Source: Strigops habroptila (Eukaryota > Chordata > Aves > Psittaciformes > Psittacidae). From it: a stretch of 64,000 bases of DNA. The stretch's first letter is position 1; each line of letters begins with the position of its first letter. Below, piece by piece: positions 36,617-53,220 of this stretch. Below the pieces are notes generated by a model that had not been told where the DNA came from, searched no databases, and saw only the letters and a program-made list of their open reading frames with translations. Location: positions 55,818,397-55,882,396 of the forward strand of contig NC_044282.2 in NCBI RefSeq assembly GCF_004027225.2, in the 5' to 3' direction. The position numbers were made by a program, and so were the translations under genes.

Positions 36617-39600
36617 TCTGAAGCCAATCAATAAAGGTGCTTAGCAGATAAGAAGTTACACAGTCCATTTAAAGCAAAGAAGGTTCAGAGCTCTCTGACT
36701 ACATGGAATTGTTTGTAATACAACTTCAGTGAATGTGAGATAACGCTCACTGAGAAAACAGAGAGACACAAAACCCTTAATGAGACTGCTGTGGCCTATT
36801 TAAAAATCTCTAAGGCTCACTGTTCCTTGAAATCTGCGGGGTTTGGACACACCGCAAGGCATATTCTGTAGCAATTGAGCTTGAACCTCAGGATCCATTG
36901 GGATAACATTTGAGGATCTTAAGGAAAATTTCCTCCCATAGTTCATTCTGTGGGGGTTTTTTTCCACTGAGAGAGAATAATGTGGGCAAGAAACTTCTGT
37001 GAGAACAGAATCATCTAGTACCTCCATAAACACCACATATGATAAACTAATTTGAGATAAGATTAACTTTCAGGGTGTATATTTAGAAAACTATGTCTAT
37101 AATGGAAGACTTGTAAATTACACAAAGGATAAAAACCCCCGTAAGTTATGCCATGATTACAGAATTTAAACAAGTTATACTCAGGACCAAAGTAAATTCC
37201 AGATGCAGGCACAAGGTGAATGAAAGAGACAATGAACTTCCATTTGGCATAGCCTCATTTTTCAAAAATAGGATAAAAATAGACAGGAAAAAAACAAGTT
37301 CCCCTCATTCAGTTAGCACATTTTTCTGGGAAAGAAGACTAAATAATATCTCTGGTCACCTTGGCATCTACAGCACACTCAAAATAAAGGCTGGTAATTG
37401 GAAATTGTCCTGGCTAGACTGCAGTTTTCTGTCAAGACCCAAGAAAGCAATACAAAGAGTAATCTGTTAGTAATCTGAGATACTCCAGTGACCGCAGTCT
37501 TTACACTGATCCTGAGCTAGATTCTGATCCTATTAGCATCTCCATGCTTCTGATTAACTTTGATATAACTCAGATCAGAATGTCACCTGTGGTTTAAACC
37601 AGAGGTGTTTCAGCTGGTGGCATCTTGGCTGGCTCTGTCCTGCAGAGTGATTCCAGCCAGCCAGTCTCTGTCACTTTGGAGGAGATGGTGGTTAGAAGTA
37701 GCATACAAACCCAAAACTGAACACCCCCCAGCAAGCTGCATATAGCTGTTAGGTAGTAGCCGTGAATTCCCATGGTTCGCAATGAATGCTGGAAAATCAA
37801 TTCAGCCTTCATCATTGCAGAGGTTGAGCTGCCGTTTTTTACAATACTGATTTTATATTGCTATTTTCCCACATTGCTATACTTACTATTCACCTGTCTT
37901 GGGAAACGGTGAACACATTTTGTGTTCAATATGGATCAGAGTTAATGAGTTCCAGGTTCTCAAATATATTTACCTGTCTATTTCTTGTCTAGTGGGAGAT
38001 CGGTATCTAAATATCTCGGGATCTGAGTTCAGTGCCTTGCTGGAAAAGCTGAGTTTCAGACTTCATTTTCTCCTTTATTCATGGTAAAATAACTCTTTCT
38101 GGGCTAGATCTTGCTTCAAGTTAATTAAATTGATGTTAATATTCCTGGTGACTTCAAAGGAAGACAGATCCAGCTCAATATGTAATAAAAACATAAGAGT
38201 AATAATTATTCTAATGCTAATTTAACTCCACTTTATGAAATGTCTCATGTGGTATTTTTACTTCAAAAATATTTCTATTTAAAGCTACTCACCATGATTT
38301 CACCAATTCAAGTCAATGTGTCATTTAGTTCAATACTTTCATGAAGCTTGAGTAATGTATTTATTTTTCCACCCTGACATTTCTTTGCTTTGAGATCTGA
38401 TTTTAAAAAATAGTTATCTGTCACAAGCTAACTGGAACAGAATGTAAAAATGATGCACAGTTAATAGAGATACAAAATACGTAATCTGTCAGAGCAGATC
38501 TACCGATGACACTATGTAAATCAGCATTCTTTGACAGTGATATGTTCGTGTGCTGTTACTGCTCTCAGAATGGGATTTAACCCACTTGCTAGCACATTTT
38601 TGTGTGTATGTCATGCAAAGTGGGGAAGATCTAATGGAAGATTGTATTCTTTTGCATAAATATATTTAATAAACTGTTAAGAAAATTGGTTAATTACCTA
38701 AAAAAAGTTATGCAAATTATCATGTAAAGATAAGGCCCTGATCTTTTCTATGCAGGCTATATTCAAACTAAGGAGGCTTCAGACAGGAAAGTCACAGCTT
38801 CTTCCTAAGACTATTTCTTTTATACTTGCAGTGCCATGGTCTTACCCTTCTAGGATGACTGCCTGGGCCAAATGTAACAGGCTAGCTTGATCTGCCATCT
38901 GCTAAATAGAGGCATCTAGTGTGGGGGGACATACAATGGAGGAGATGCTGCTGGAATACAGACAAAAGTTTTGCAGCTTCTTGTAGAAGTTCACAAATTC
39001 TGTGCGCTCACTTCCACACTCAGTGATATGCTGCTAGATGGCCGCTTTCCAAATGTAGTAAGTATATGACTAACTGCAGCGAGTCCTCCGACCTCCAATT
39101 CTCTGAAATCCCCCTGGATCTCAGAGATGCTCCGTCACAGCATTCCAACCTGAGCTATCCATCGGTCTTGCAGGAGTGCTGTCAATGGTCCTCTGGATGT
39201 TTGCGGTTCTTGGAACTCCCTGTCTTCTGTAATAGCAAGGCAAGTATCATACAGTTCTAACACCACAGTCCAGCAGGCTTGGGGGAGTAGAGTTGGCAGA
39301 GCATTTGTTAATCTCCCAAGCCTTCCCTTTTGTGTTTTAGAGTGAGGCTCTTGTGGTTCATTGGGGTAAGGAGAAGAGACACAGATTTTTTCAGAAGGCC
39401 ACTTCATTCTTGTTCTCAGCAAGACTGTTGGGCTCAAAGTTTTCCTGGCTTTCACAGTGCTAAAGCAAATAGGTGAGGAATTGGGAAGGAAAGCACATCA
39501 AGGGTGGTTATGCAAACACAGTCACAGAGAATGAGACTTGTTTAATTGTCGGGGTGGGATTCATCTCACGAATTAACATTTCTACATTGAGGTATATACA

Positions 39601-42600
39601 TATGGCTGCCTGCATGAAAGTAGTACCCGAGCTCCCAGGGGGCAACAGAGTTGAGCCTCAGCACTCTAACATATCACTAGACATATACACTGTAGTTGTC
39701 TAAGTCAGACCCTGTTTACTGATTCGCTTAAAAGTCAGTGGTGAGAAATAGATACTTTTAGGGCATGATTCATTCCATCCTAAAGTACCTAAAATAGATA
39801 AATGCTTCTTGTTTTATGAGTCTAGCAGAAGTATTCAGATAGGACATGGTTATGGACAGATGAATGCCAAGGAATGCGTAGTCATTACACGTGTCTGTTA
39901 TAACCAGCACATTTATCAATGATCAGCCCACTGATAGCTCTTTCCAGAGCTACATGCTTCCTACCCACATCCTTCCCACTACTGAATGCCCTCTCTGTCT
40001 CAAACCGCTATTTTGTGACTTAATACTCCCATATGCATATGTCAGTATCTTGTGCTTGCTTTATAAAGCAACCAAGTTTTTGATGGTGTTCTTAAAAAGG
40101 AATACTTCCTGAGCTTGATCTGGGTTTGTATGGAACAGAATCTTAAGAAAAGTGATAGGAACTCCAGTACTTGTGAAAATTAGTTATGAAAATTATACTA
40201 GGCAGAAGAGTATGAAATGTTCTTTAGGAAACATTCCTTTCTTGGCAAAGAGAAGGAACGAATGATCTAATAGGTCTTTCCATCTGTAAGTCAACATTCA
40301 GCTTCCAAATTTTGCCAGTCTTTTTCTTTCCTAGGCATTAAATGTGTTTGGTTTTGAAGACATCTCTTATTAGTACCTTCTTCTTTATATGATGAGGTAA
40401 ATTTGTACTTTTGAAATGATATTTTTATCATTTACACCAAACATATCAGATAACTGAGGAACTTCTTGCATGGCTAAATGCTCTTTGCTACAATGTGCAT
40501 GCTCAGTTAGATCACTCTCATTTGAAAGCCCATTGTGACTTGAAGAAGAACAAAGGATAGTAATATTTTAGCAGATATATATTTATCCCAGCTTGATAAT
40601 TTGTAGAAGTCACTTAAACCCTGCCTGCACTGGGTAAATAATTCATTATTTTAAAGGAATTCTGGACAGTGCCAGCTGAACATAACTCTCTATTGAAACT
40701 AGTTGGTTGACAGTGTAGACAGAGTCAAACTCTTAGCAACAGCTGCTTTAAAAAGTGCAAATTTCATAAAGTATATCAAAATTGGTTGCTTCTGAATCAT
40801 GTGGATTCTAGTACCTATTCAAGCAGTTAAACTGTGGTGGAGAATATTGATTGAGAAAGATCGTGCATCTAATTTTGCTTGATGTATGGGGTGAATATGA
40901 TGGTAATACTTCTGATGACCAGGTTACATGAACAGTTTTTCTGCTGCTGACACTGGTAAAGCTGTTCTACTTTAGGTAGGGGTGATTACGGGACAATTAC
41001 AGAAGTATCTGAAGAGGGCTGCCTCCCAGCCATGATTGGAAATTCTTGTAACAAATCACCTTTGACTTGGTATTCCCTAGAAATCTTCTTGCTAGTTAGA
41101 CTTAGCAGGATATCCCTACCTCTCCCTCCATGATACAGGCAAATATATTGGTGAATGTGTTCTAACACAAACCTAATGATTAGCATGAAGCAGTGTTAAC
41201 ATTGTGCTGCTATCCACCTGCTTTTTTAACTAGTTCACTTACAGCTTTCTGTGTAGGCTGAAACAGAGCCACAGTGGATGATGATTTTAATCCATAATCT
41301 TTAAATTAGTTTAAGTGTTCGGTAGAATTGTTTTGGAGGTCCTTTGGTGTCTACATTTTTACTGAAAGGCTGCAATGTTTGTTTTGGCCTTCTGTTTTGT
41401 CTCAGATAAGGCCTTAATTTAGAAGAAATAAAACAACCCAACAACCAACTACTGTTCTACTTCACTAGTAGGAAGGATTTGAAATTTTTCCATTTGAGGG
41501 TCAGTTTAAGCCTAAATACCTGTTTTTGAGGATTCAGCCACCTTGGCTCCATAGGGGCAAAACCCAGAAGGCTGACTCAGCCTTGCCTTTCTGTAAGAGA
41601 GCTAAAGGCCAAATGCTGGGTCAACCCTGATGAGGAGCTGAATACCAGAAAGATTAGTGTTTGTGTTTGTCCCAGAGATGAATGTAATAAGCCTGGGATT
41701 TTTAATGGCTGTTGTCAATCTGTTGGCACTTACCTAGAGCCAAAGCTGTCCCTGGAGTATCATGCAAAAAAACCCCCCAACTTTTTATAATCTGTCTGTG
41801 ATATCCTACTCATAGCTGTCTGGGTACGTGTACAGCCTGCCTCTGCCTGCTCATCTTTTAGTTGTAACTTCAGATCATTTTGGTTGGGAGGTTCTAGAAA
41901 CTCATTAAATAGTGTTATAATTGCACATGCAGAATGAAGGAAAACAAATACGGCCTTAATTTTCTGAATCCATTACCCAGCTCCCTTGATTCATTTATCT
42001 AGAGGATTGAGAATGCCAGTTAATTTCTTTTCCACAGTTACATTTCCAAAATCATCGAAAGACTAATCAGAGGCTTGTAGCTAATATTTGCAGTTTGTTT
42101 GGTTTTCTGCCGTTGTTTGAACTGCTTCCAATATGTCTTGCCAGTGACATTTCTTCACCAAGCAGAACAAATAACAAAACTATAGAGAAAAGAGTTTTAC
42201 TGGAGAAAGCAGCAAATGTGTTGCACTGTAAATACAAAGTTTCTCAAAGTCACTGACTTCCTTCTGCAACTTCCCTGGCAAGGAAATGACAGAGCTGAAA
42301 TAATTAGTTTACTGTTGATAGATGTGATTCCAGTACTGTTCTGTTCAATTAAAAAGATAGACTTACATCTTTTAATCCATTTTTTGCTATGAAAGATTGG
42401 ATGGAAGAGAAAATCTAATTCTCTTGGGCTGTATGCTTATGATATTGCTGCTATTATTGGAAATTGTATTTCTGAGACCACGTGGCATGACCCTGAGTTT
42501 CTGCTCTGGGCCCCAAGGTGTTACATTTATTTATAATTAAAAGAGGACCTCTGCCCCTGAATTCTTTGCAAACTAAACAGACAAGACAGAATGATCATTC

Positions 42601-42984
42601 TCATTATATAAATGAAATACCGAGGCACAGAGAAATTCAGAGCATATCTTCAGTTCAGCAAGCTGCCTTCAAAATGGTAGGCAGTGAAGCAATGTCAGTG
42701 CAGCAACCTGCATGTGCACTAGTTAGCCTGGTCGGATGCTGTCATTTCATATTTATATTGCACCTGAGATGCCACCTAGGTTTTACACATGCTGTTCTGC
42801 AGTGCCCAGTAGATGTATGGGCCACTTTGGAACATTATGCATTGTGAACAGAACCAAAATGATTTAGGGTCATGCAGTTGGTTTCAAAATCATGGTTAAT
42901 GTCACTACCACTTTTTTATTTCCTTCTCTTCTCCATTCTGTAGGAAAAATATTACAGGCTCATGAAGCATTTTAGGAGAAGGAA

Positions 42985-43345
42985 TCTTTGGAGGCCACAT
43001 GGTCCAACTGCTTGCTTGAAAAGGCTGATTTCAAAGTCTCAGGTTCCTCAAGCCTTTGTTTGATAACTCATCTTGTGAAGACTTTTTTTCCTATATTTAG
43101 TCAGAATTTCCCTTGCTGTGACTTGTGTCCGTTGGTTCTTGTCCTTTTGTTTGTCATTTCTGAGAAGAGCGTGGCACTATTGTCTCCACCAGCTGTTAGG
43201 TAGTTGTAGACAGCAGCTGAGATCCTTTCTTAGCATTGTCTTCTGCAGGCTGAACCAACCCAGCCCTCTCACTGTCTCCAGGTTCTCTAGCCACTAAGCA
43301 CCTTGGATTGGTTGGACTTACTCCAGTATGTCAGTGTCTTTTTTC
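42985..43345 (-). mobile_element. Old CR1 relic
   Basis: Diverged reverse-complement CR1: TGGTCCAACTGCTTGCTTGA near the 3' side, then GTTCTTGTCCTTTTG and CTGCAGGCTGAACCAACCCA. More decayed than the other copies. Confidence 0.7.
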
Positions 43346-46254
43346 GTACTGGGGAAACAGAGGCTTGTGGGAGCATGAGTCCATCTGAAAACATTAATCT
43401 AAACCCATGGGGTTTTTTGGAAGTGGTAAATTGCACTAATCCTTTCTGGAAGTGAGCTCCATTAGTTAGGTCCTGGTCTTGTGGCATTTTTGCCTCCATT
43501 CTGGAGCCTAAGCTACAAATTTCGTGGCTCTAGCAGCTGGTGGAGTATATCCTGATGAGCTGGAGCTCCTCCCTGTGCATACCTGAGGTGACCTCACCTA
43601 GTCCTGTAAAAGATTTTGAGGATCAGGATGAAAAATTACTCACATGTAAGTGCTTTGATAGTGAGTAAGTGAATATCTGAGGTGGGAAGAGCCCAGTGAG
43701 GCAGAGAAGAGGTGGCAGCTTTCAAGCCAGTGCTACTGAAAAATTCCAGCTCATAGCTACAGCTGCAAGAGGAAACTAAGGATACAGATGTGGATGAGGA
43801 CTTCCAAAAGGAAGATGAAGGTTCAGAATAATTGCTTCAGGAGGAAGCTTTATTCTTTTGGGGCATTTGGAACAAGCACCAGTTGGGAGGAGGCAACTGT
43901 GCTGCAGACCTATGGTAGCCAGCAGTGGTGAGAAGCGAGACAGGCTTCCTATGACAGGCACGTTCAGATTTTTGGTATGTTTTGATCCATTCATCAAATG
44001 GCTGTCACCATGGGTATGCTATCAGAATTGCCCTGGCACCTGCTTCAAGGGAAATCACTGATTCTGGCCTGACTCTCTGTTTTTTTTCATCAAGGCTCGT
44101 GATGCACAGGAACATTCTCAGGGACATGACCTGCTGAGCTGTGCAGGCTGGTGTTTATTTTGGTCGGGTTTTTTCTGGTGCGGTGCTGGTTTTGCATGTC
44201 CTCTACGCTTTTGGATTAAAGTTACTTGATGGTGCATGTTGATTCAGTGGGTGGAAAGGTCAGTATTTGTAAAACATTTTTAGTTTGCTTTCATTATTTG
44301 TCCATAGAACAGTGCTTGGGTTTCAAAGTAATGCTGAGTCTTTCTCCATGGATGCTGGAGAGGGAAATGTGTATTGTCTGGGGGTTTTTTGTGGCCCCCA
44401 AGAATTTATAAGTTTGCAGAATTTGTGCTTTCCATTTATGGGCAATTTAGTTCTTTGGCTTTCCAGGGGTGTTCTTTGTGTGCATATGGAATCTATTACA
44501 CATGATTGGTAGATCCTTTGTAGATTTTAGAAACAGTAAAGATGGGATTTCACAATATAGGAACTATGAATTAAACTGAAACTCCCTAAAAATTTGAAAA
44601 CTGTTTGTCTTCCTAAAACTGGAAATGCATAAATAGTTTGTAAACAGTGCAGTAGGGGTTTTAACTAAAGAAAATAAGACATTCAGCTGCTAAACTTTCA
44701 GGGTTTGGATTTCTGCAAAACCTCATGACTACGATCAGCCTGTCCGTTGAGGAATCTTAAATGTTTGAATTCATGTGGTTCCACCATAACTTTCAGGAAG
44801 GAGAGTTCAGAGAACCCCCTGCTTTTTCAGGCCGCTGTTTTTGTTGCCAGGATAAAAAGATGTGCTGTAGGAAGGTCTTGTGGTAAACCACTGTTCAGGA
44901 AGGTGAGCTCTACAGAGCCTTGAAAGCTGAGACTAATGGGCTTTATCCTTGACCCAGATACGCTGGATTCCAAAGGGGGGAAGGTGGATGTCATACAATA
45001 GTTTTCAAAGAGCGTTCTTTAAAACACTCATCTCCAGGTCTGCTTTGATAATTTGGTTTTAGTCATTTGCTTGGTTGTGGACTTTCTCTCTTAGCGCTTT
45101 TGTTTTCTTTGCCTCTCCTCCAATTCTTTGCCAGTTCTAAACCGCTTTCCCCTCTTTTTCAGAGGCTTTCTTGAAGATATGGGACACGCCCTGTCTCAGT
45201 CTTCTCTTCCAAAATCTTTATATGCTGTGTACGTGTTAACAACCGTGTCTTTGAGGACCTCGATGCCTCCAGTGAATACTATAAGGTGAAAAATAACATT
45301 ATTTGTTGTTCGGTATTTGTGGTGACAAAGATTTTTAAAAGTATTCACCCAAAAATTTTGAGATACCCTCTACAGATCCTTAGTTTTGTCTTGGAATTTG
45401 GTCTCACCTTTCTTTCCATGTGCTTGGGAATACAAGTGTGGAGAGTCTAATTAGCTCATGCCCAAAAGAAGCTCTGTGTCTGCATTTAGAGACCCAGCAT
45501 AGGGCAAGAGGCCGTGGATGGGATGATTAGAAGCACGGTGGGTTTAGACCTAGGTCACTGATTGCTCTCTTCTAATCCCATCTTGTGGCTTGTGCATTTT
45601 GCTTTTTTGTTATGGTTTTATGCCTGCCTGAGGATGCTGGGATCTGTGTTTAAAGCCTGTTATTTGTGATGACACTCAGAGTAGATATTCTGTGGTCCCT
45701 TCTGAACATATTATGTGATTGAGTCCAATGTCCTCCTGTCACAAGACGTGACTCAGGAACAGCTATTCTTCCACCATCATGGAGAGATATGTAGCCCTGA
45801 TAAAAGGAAGCATGTACTTATAGAGGCTCAAGGGAACCCAGCAAAGTATAAATTGCTTTTATTCAGCAGTTATGCCTTCTGATGTTCTGTCTGAGAGGAC
45901 AGAGACATCCACGTGGAGCCTGGATGAAAGCAGCTCTTTCCTGTAAAGTCAGGGGCCCTACTAGGAGACCGTGTACCTAGAATTTCACTTGATAGCTCCC
46001 CTTATATGCTCAGCATTTGCTGTGCTGTCCTTGTCACTCTGTAATGGCTCTGAGCCACATCTGGAATTAGCAATGTTCATGTATCCTTAATGCTTCTGTG
46101 CCACTTGTCTCCTCCCTGGCATTTTCCTGTTTCTCAAATGCAGTTTTAGTATCTTTGTACTGATGAGAAATCAAATGACATTCTGAGAGTGGCACTGAAA
46201 AAAATCCCTTTTCAGAATTTACGCTGCTACAAACCAGTTCTGTTGAACTGAAGC

Positions 46255-46665
46255 AAGTGCTGCTTTGGGGAGACCTGAGTGCAGCCTTCCAGCACCTAAG
46301 GGGGCCTACAAGAAACCTGGAGAGGGACTTTTTATAAGAGCATGTAATGACAGGACAAGGGGGAATGGCTTTAAATTGAAAGAGGGGAGATTTAGATTGG
46401 TATTGGGAAGAAATTCTTCCCTGTGAGGGTGCTGAGGCGCTGGCACAGGTTGCCCAGAGAAGCTGTGGCTGCCCCATCCCTGGTAGTGTTCAAGGCTAGG
46501 TTGGACAGAGCCTTGGGTGACATGGTCTAGTGTGAGGCATCCCTCCCCATGGCAGGGGGTTGGAACTGGATGATTTTAAGGTCATCCTTTATGGTCAAAC
46601 TCAAATCATTCTATGATTCTATGATCTTGAAGGTCCCTCCCAACCCAAACCATTCTGTGGTTCTG
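46255..46665 (+). mobile_element. CR1 LINE fragment with doubled 3' terminus
   Basis: CR1 3' region in plus orientation. After the normal terminus (CATTCTATGATTCTATGAT, about 46607-46625) a second terminal segment (CTTGAAGGTCCCTCCCAACC to TTCTGTGGTTCTGTG) follows directly. Confidence 0.9.
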
Positions 46666-48080
46666 TGTATGCTACATACCAATGCACAATTAACTGGGAT
46701 GAAGGCAGACTAAAAGAGATCTCCATCCAATCCTCATTACCACTTCTGAACTCAAGCTTTTCCCCCACCTTCCCACTTTTGGGGAGCTTCAGGCAGCCAG
46801 CCCCAGTAATTCTGGAGCGTCCAACTCACAATAAAACATACAGTAAAGCATGCCAGTGAATAGACAGTCCGATCAGAACAGCATGAAAAGCAGTGTGGAG
46901 ATGGTCGGTTTAATTCAGAGTGTAGCTGCAAGGGGCACATCATCGCAGTTACAAAACACAGTTACAGGAATTCCCCAGGTCAGTCATCCTGACAGCTGCC
47001 CCATGTAGATGAAGATCTTTTTTCCTGAGTGGAATCCCATTTGCAACAGATAAAAATCCTGAAAAAGCACAGTCAGAGAAGCATAAGCTGGAATTAGATG
47101 GATACAGACAGCTCTTTCAGCTGGAAAACTGATGATGTCAAGGTTCCATTTTTACTTTTCAACCCAGAACACACAGAACTGTAAACAGAACGATTCCTTT
47201 AGAGTCAGTGGGAACCGTGAGATTCATGTGCACAGTTAGTTTAGGAGGACATAGTATTTTTCATCTATTTCAGGTACACTCATCAGAAGTAGTTCTAGCT
47301 CTTGCACAGGCTTTTGAATTTATCATCTCACATCACGGGAGCACCTGAGCAACACGTACACGGATTTTCTTACTTAAAACATGGATGAGGACGGTTCGTT
47401 ATAGATTGTGTTGTGCCTTTGGAGCCCAGGGTACCTCGGAGTGTCCTGCTGGAGACCTGACGCTGCTGGCGGGCTGAGGCACTGCCGATGGGTACCGCAG
47501 CTCCTGCTGCTGCTCACACGCAGGCACCGAGTACCTTCACTTCACCGCGCACACGTAAGGTGCAAGTACGGGCGCTCGGCTCCCGGCTGTTCATAACCGG
47601 GAAGGTGCTGACTCTCGCACCCGCCTTCAGACCCGCCCTGGCCCGCTGCCCGGTTCCCTCCTGCCCAACTCCGGCGCACGCACGAAGCCGTCCCGCCGAG
47701 CAGCCTCCGGCCGGGGGTAAACGGTGGCAGGACCTCCGGGCAGCGCTCCGCCGGGCACCACACGCGGGCAGCCGGCAGTGCCCCAGCGGTAAGGCGGGCC
47801 CTGCCCGGGGGTAGGCAGCCACACCCCGGGGCGGTACGTGTGGGTACCCCCGGCCACGACGGCCCCAGGAAGGGACGATCGGCCCCCTTCCTCCCCTCCC
47901 CTCCGCGGCCTCCCCGCCCCTACCCCGCATTGGCTGCGGGTGGCTGACGGGCAGCCGGGGAGGCCCCTGCCAACCGGCGCGGCGGGGCATGCCTGCACTG
48001 GGGGTCCGGCTGCGCCGCGCCGAGCCGAGCTCCGCTGAGCTGAGGGGTGCTGAATCGAGCAGCGCCGCGCCAGTGCCGCC

Positions 48081-48117
48081 ATGGGGGTAGAGATCGAGAC
48101 CATCTCTCCGGGAGACG
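48081..48117 (+). CDS. FKBP1B: FKBP1B (FKBP12.6), first coding exon
   Basis: The ATG lies in an excellent initiation context (GCCGCCATGG) within a CpG island and reads MGVEIETISPGDG. That matches the N-terminus of FKBP12.6, as FKBP1A has MGVQVETISPGDG. FKBP12.6 is a cytosolic FK506-binding peptidyl-prolyl isomerase that binds and stabilises ryanodine receptors, mainly RyR2 in heart. The exon holds 12 codons plus one base and ends at a GTATGC donor, the conserved FKBP12-family splice position (phase 1). The downstream exon at 50773 continues in phase. Open frames that read through this donor are GC-rich artefacts. Confidence 0.95.
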
Positions 48118-50843
<2,726 letters not shown>

Positions 50844-53154
50844 TGATACCAACTGTCTTGCTTTCAAGAGTGATTTCCCATTTCAGATGTTCGTTGCATT
50901 TTTTTGCTTTGTTCTGTCACTCATAATCCATTTGATTATGTTCTGATGGGTTTCCTGGGTATATTTCACTTGTAGCTGAGTGGTTCAGGCTACAGTAGCT
51001 ACGTGTGCATGCTAGCAGATTTGCCGAGTGTGGCGTTCAGTGGTGAGAGGCTAACAGATGAAGCTGTGGACCTGATTCTTTAAGCCATTGTACTAGCTAA
51101 TGAAATCGAGCATGAAGCAGTGAAAATGCTGGGTCCATATTTTTCCAGCCTCTGATCTTGATACAGACAATTAATGATTGTATATATCTTAAAAGCATGT
51201 GTCTGTATATTGGCAGTGAAATTCATTCCAGATTGCAGAGATCAATACAAGGTCTATTTAACACCTGCTTTATGGACTTGTATGAATCTTAAGCGGTGAG
51301 TTGGTTAATGGAGCTGTTTGTGCTGCACCTTTGCGCAGAGGGAAGATGTCCTTTAAATCAGTTTGTAACATCATGTTCTGTATATAGTTACGTAAATTGT
51401 CAAAAGAATGCAAAGGCCTTTGCATTTCTAATCCCCAGCTGGGAAATTCACATCAAGAGTTGCCATTTTATGTGGTCTTTTCCTTAAGAAGGCAAAATGT
51501 AGGTGATGGGGGAGATTGACAGCTACTGATCTGGGCCTAGATCTGTGAGGTAATGTTTCCTTCTAGCATTCAGTATAATAAGAAAGTACTCACTGGTAAC
51601 TGTTGCTTGCTTTTGGTTTTGTACTTGTTTCTGTAGCTTACAACTGGAGCAAGGTCGGAACACTTTCCTGTAAATATAACTAATGAAGTAAAGCTATTTG
51701 TATTTTCAAGAAGTTTTTTGATTTAGTTTCAATTTTGTCACTCTTCAGGGAGTTAGTGCACTAGTTTGGGATGTAGCATGTCTGTGTTTAAGTTCTAGTA
51801 CATTTGTATATTCAGAGTATTTTGATCTGATGAGGATTTGTAGTTTGAATTATAAGTAGTTAAATACGTGGGTCTCCCATGCCAGTCTCGGCTCTTACTG
51901 ACGTTCCTCTGTAGCTTAGTTCTGGAAATAAATGTTTTGAAACTATTTTTGTGAAGATGTTGAAAGATTTGTTTCAGTTCCTGTCCAAACTTCAAAAATT
52001 TTATGAAATAAAATTGTCACTTCCCACCCCCAGTTAGTTTGAGATAAATTTAAGTGTCAGAACTGAAATGGGAAAAAAAAATACAAATGAGGCCAGTGGC
52101 TCCCACAAAGCACAGTTTTGCTGGATAAATTCCTAGAGAGTGTGAATGGTAAATGTGGAAAGATAACAAGATGCTGCATACTCTTATTGATGTTAGATAC
52201 CATCTTAGATGAGGCTATCATAAGCTGGCTTTGACATAAAAGACTATAAGAAAACTCATTAAATCAAACTCCAGCGTAAACTGTGCTTCCTCCATATATC
52301 TTTCTATTGGTGCTATGCAACCTCTCTAACTCTCAGATTCCAGATATCAGAAGAAGCTCATCCTTTCAGTTCCAATGCTGTGGCAATATCTAAGCAGTCT
52401 TTGGTGGTAATGTTTTTAAAGGGGGCCCATGGTTAGTGGATAAAGTGTTTTCTTCCAGTGGTCTGTGAAGCATGTGAGAAGGATGGCATAGGAATGTCAA
52501 GTTTTAATTTAAAACTATTCTATCTGAATACAACATAACTTCTTTTTATACTGATGCAATTCCAGATATGTCTGGGATTGATCTTGAAATGATCTCTGTC
52601 TTATTTATATAATCTTATTAGGCTTCACTGCACTTAATGCTTATCGTTACCACACTCCTGTGAGTCCTGCTTTAGGAGGTGGGTAGCTAAGTTAGAGATG
52701 TCTGCAGATATATCCAGAACATCTGTCTTTTCACCTAAAATTGGACTTAAAATTAAGACACCTAGGTGCAAGGAAATGATCCAGAAATCCTGCTTTCCAG
52801 AGCTGCTTAATACTGGGAGTATGTAAAGCTCACAAGTTGTTCAGCCCTTGTGTCACTCTGGAGCTAGGCAGATACCTGTGGGGAGGTGTGGTGGTCTGGG
52901 AAATGAGGGAACCACGCACTGACTGGACTGCACCAAGGTCTAGAGATCATTTGGATCCCCAGAAAAGCCTAACTTCACTGGAGTGCTCTGAACACAGCTC
53001 TGAATCCAGCATCAAGCACAGCAGAGAGCAACTTTAAGTCAAAAACAGTTTGTGGGGAACCCACTTTATGCATAATAGCCAAACAGTTGTTTCAGATGCG
53101 GCAAACCTATGCTCAGTTACCTTTTCCAACAGAAGAGAGTCATAGCTCTGTTTC

Positions 53155-53220
53155 ACTGAATGACAGTACGGTTTGGGTTGGAAGGGACCTTAAGGATCAT
53201 CTAGTTTCAACCCCCCCAGC
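53155..53220 (-). mobile_element. Short CR1 3' end relic
   Basis: Reverse complement of the CR1 terminus (GGTTTGGGTTGGAAGGGACC, ATCATCTAGTTTCAACCCCC) in intron 2 of FKBP1B. Confidence 0.85.

Larger units (their letters stand above)
33745..47399. other. Region between WDCP copy 2 coding start and FKBP1B island
   Basis: Expected to be the first intron of WDCP copy 2 if it starts in the FKBP1B island, or intergenic otherwise. A weak acceptor (CCAGTAG, exon starting about 33744) precedes the copy 2 ATG. Contains the CR1s at 42985 and 46255. Minus-strand open frames at 35978-36367, 36800-37036 and 39135-39455 match no family I know and are not called as genes. Confidence 0.5.
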
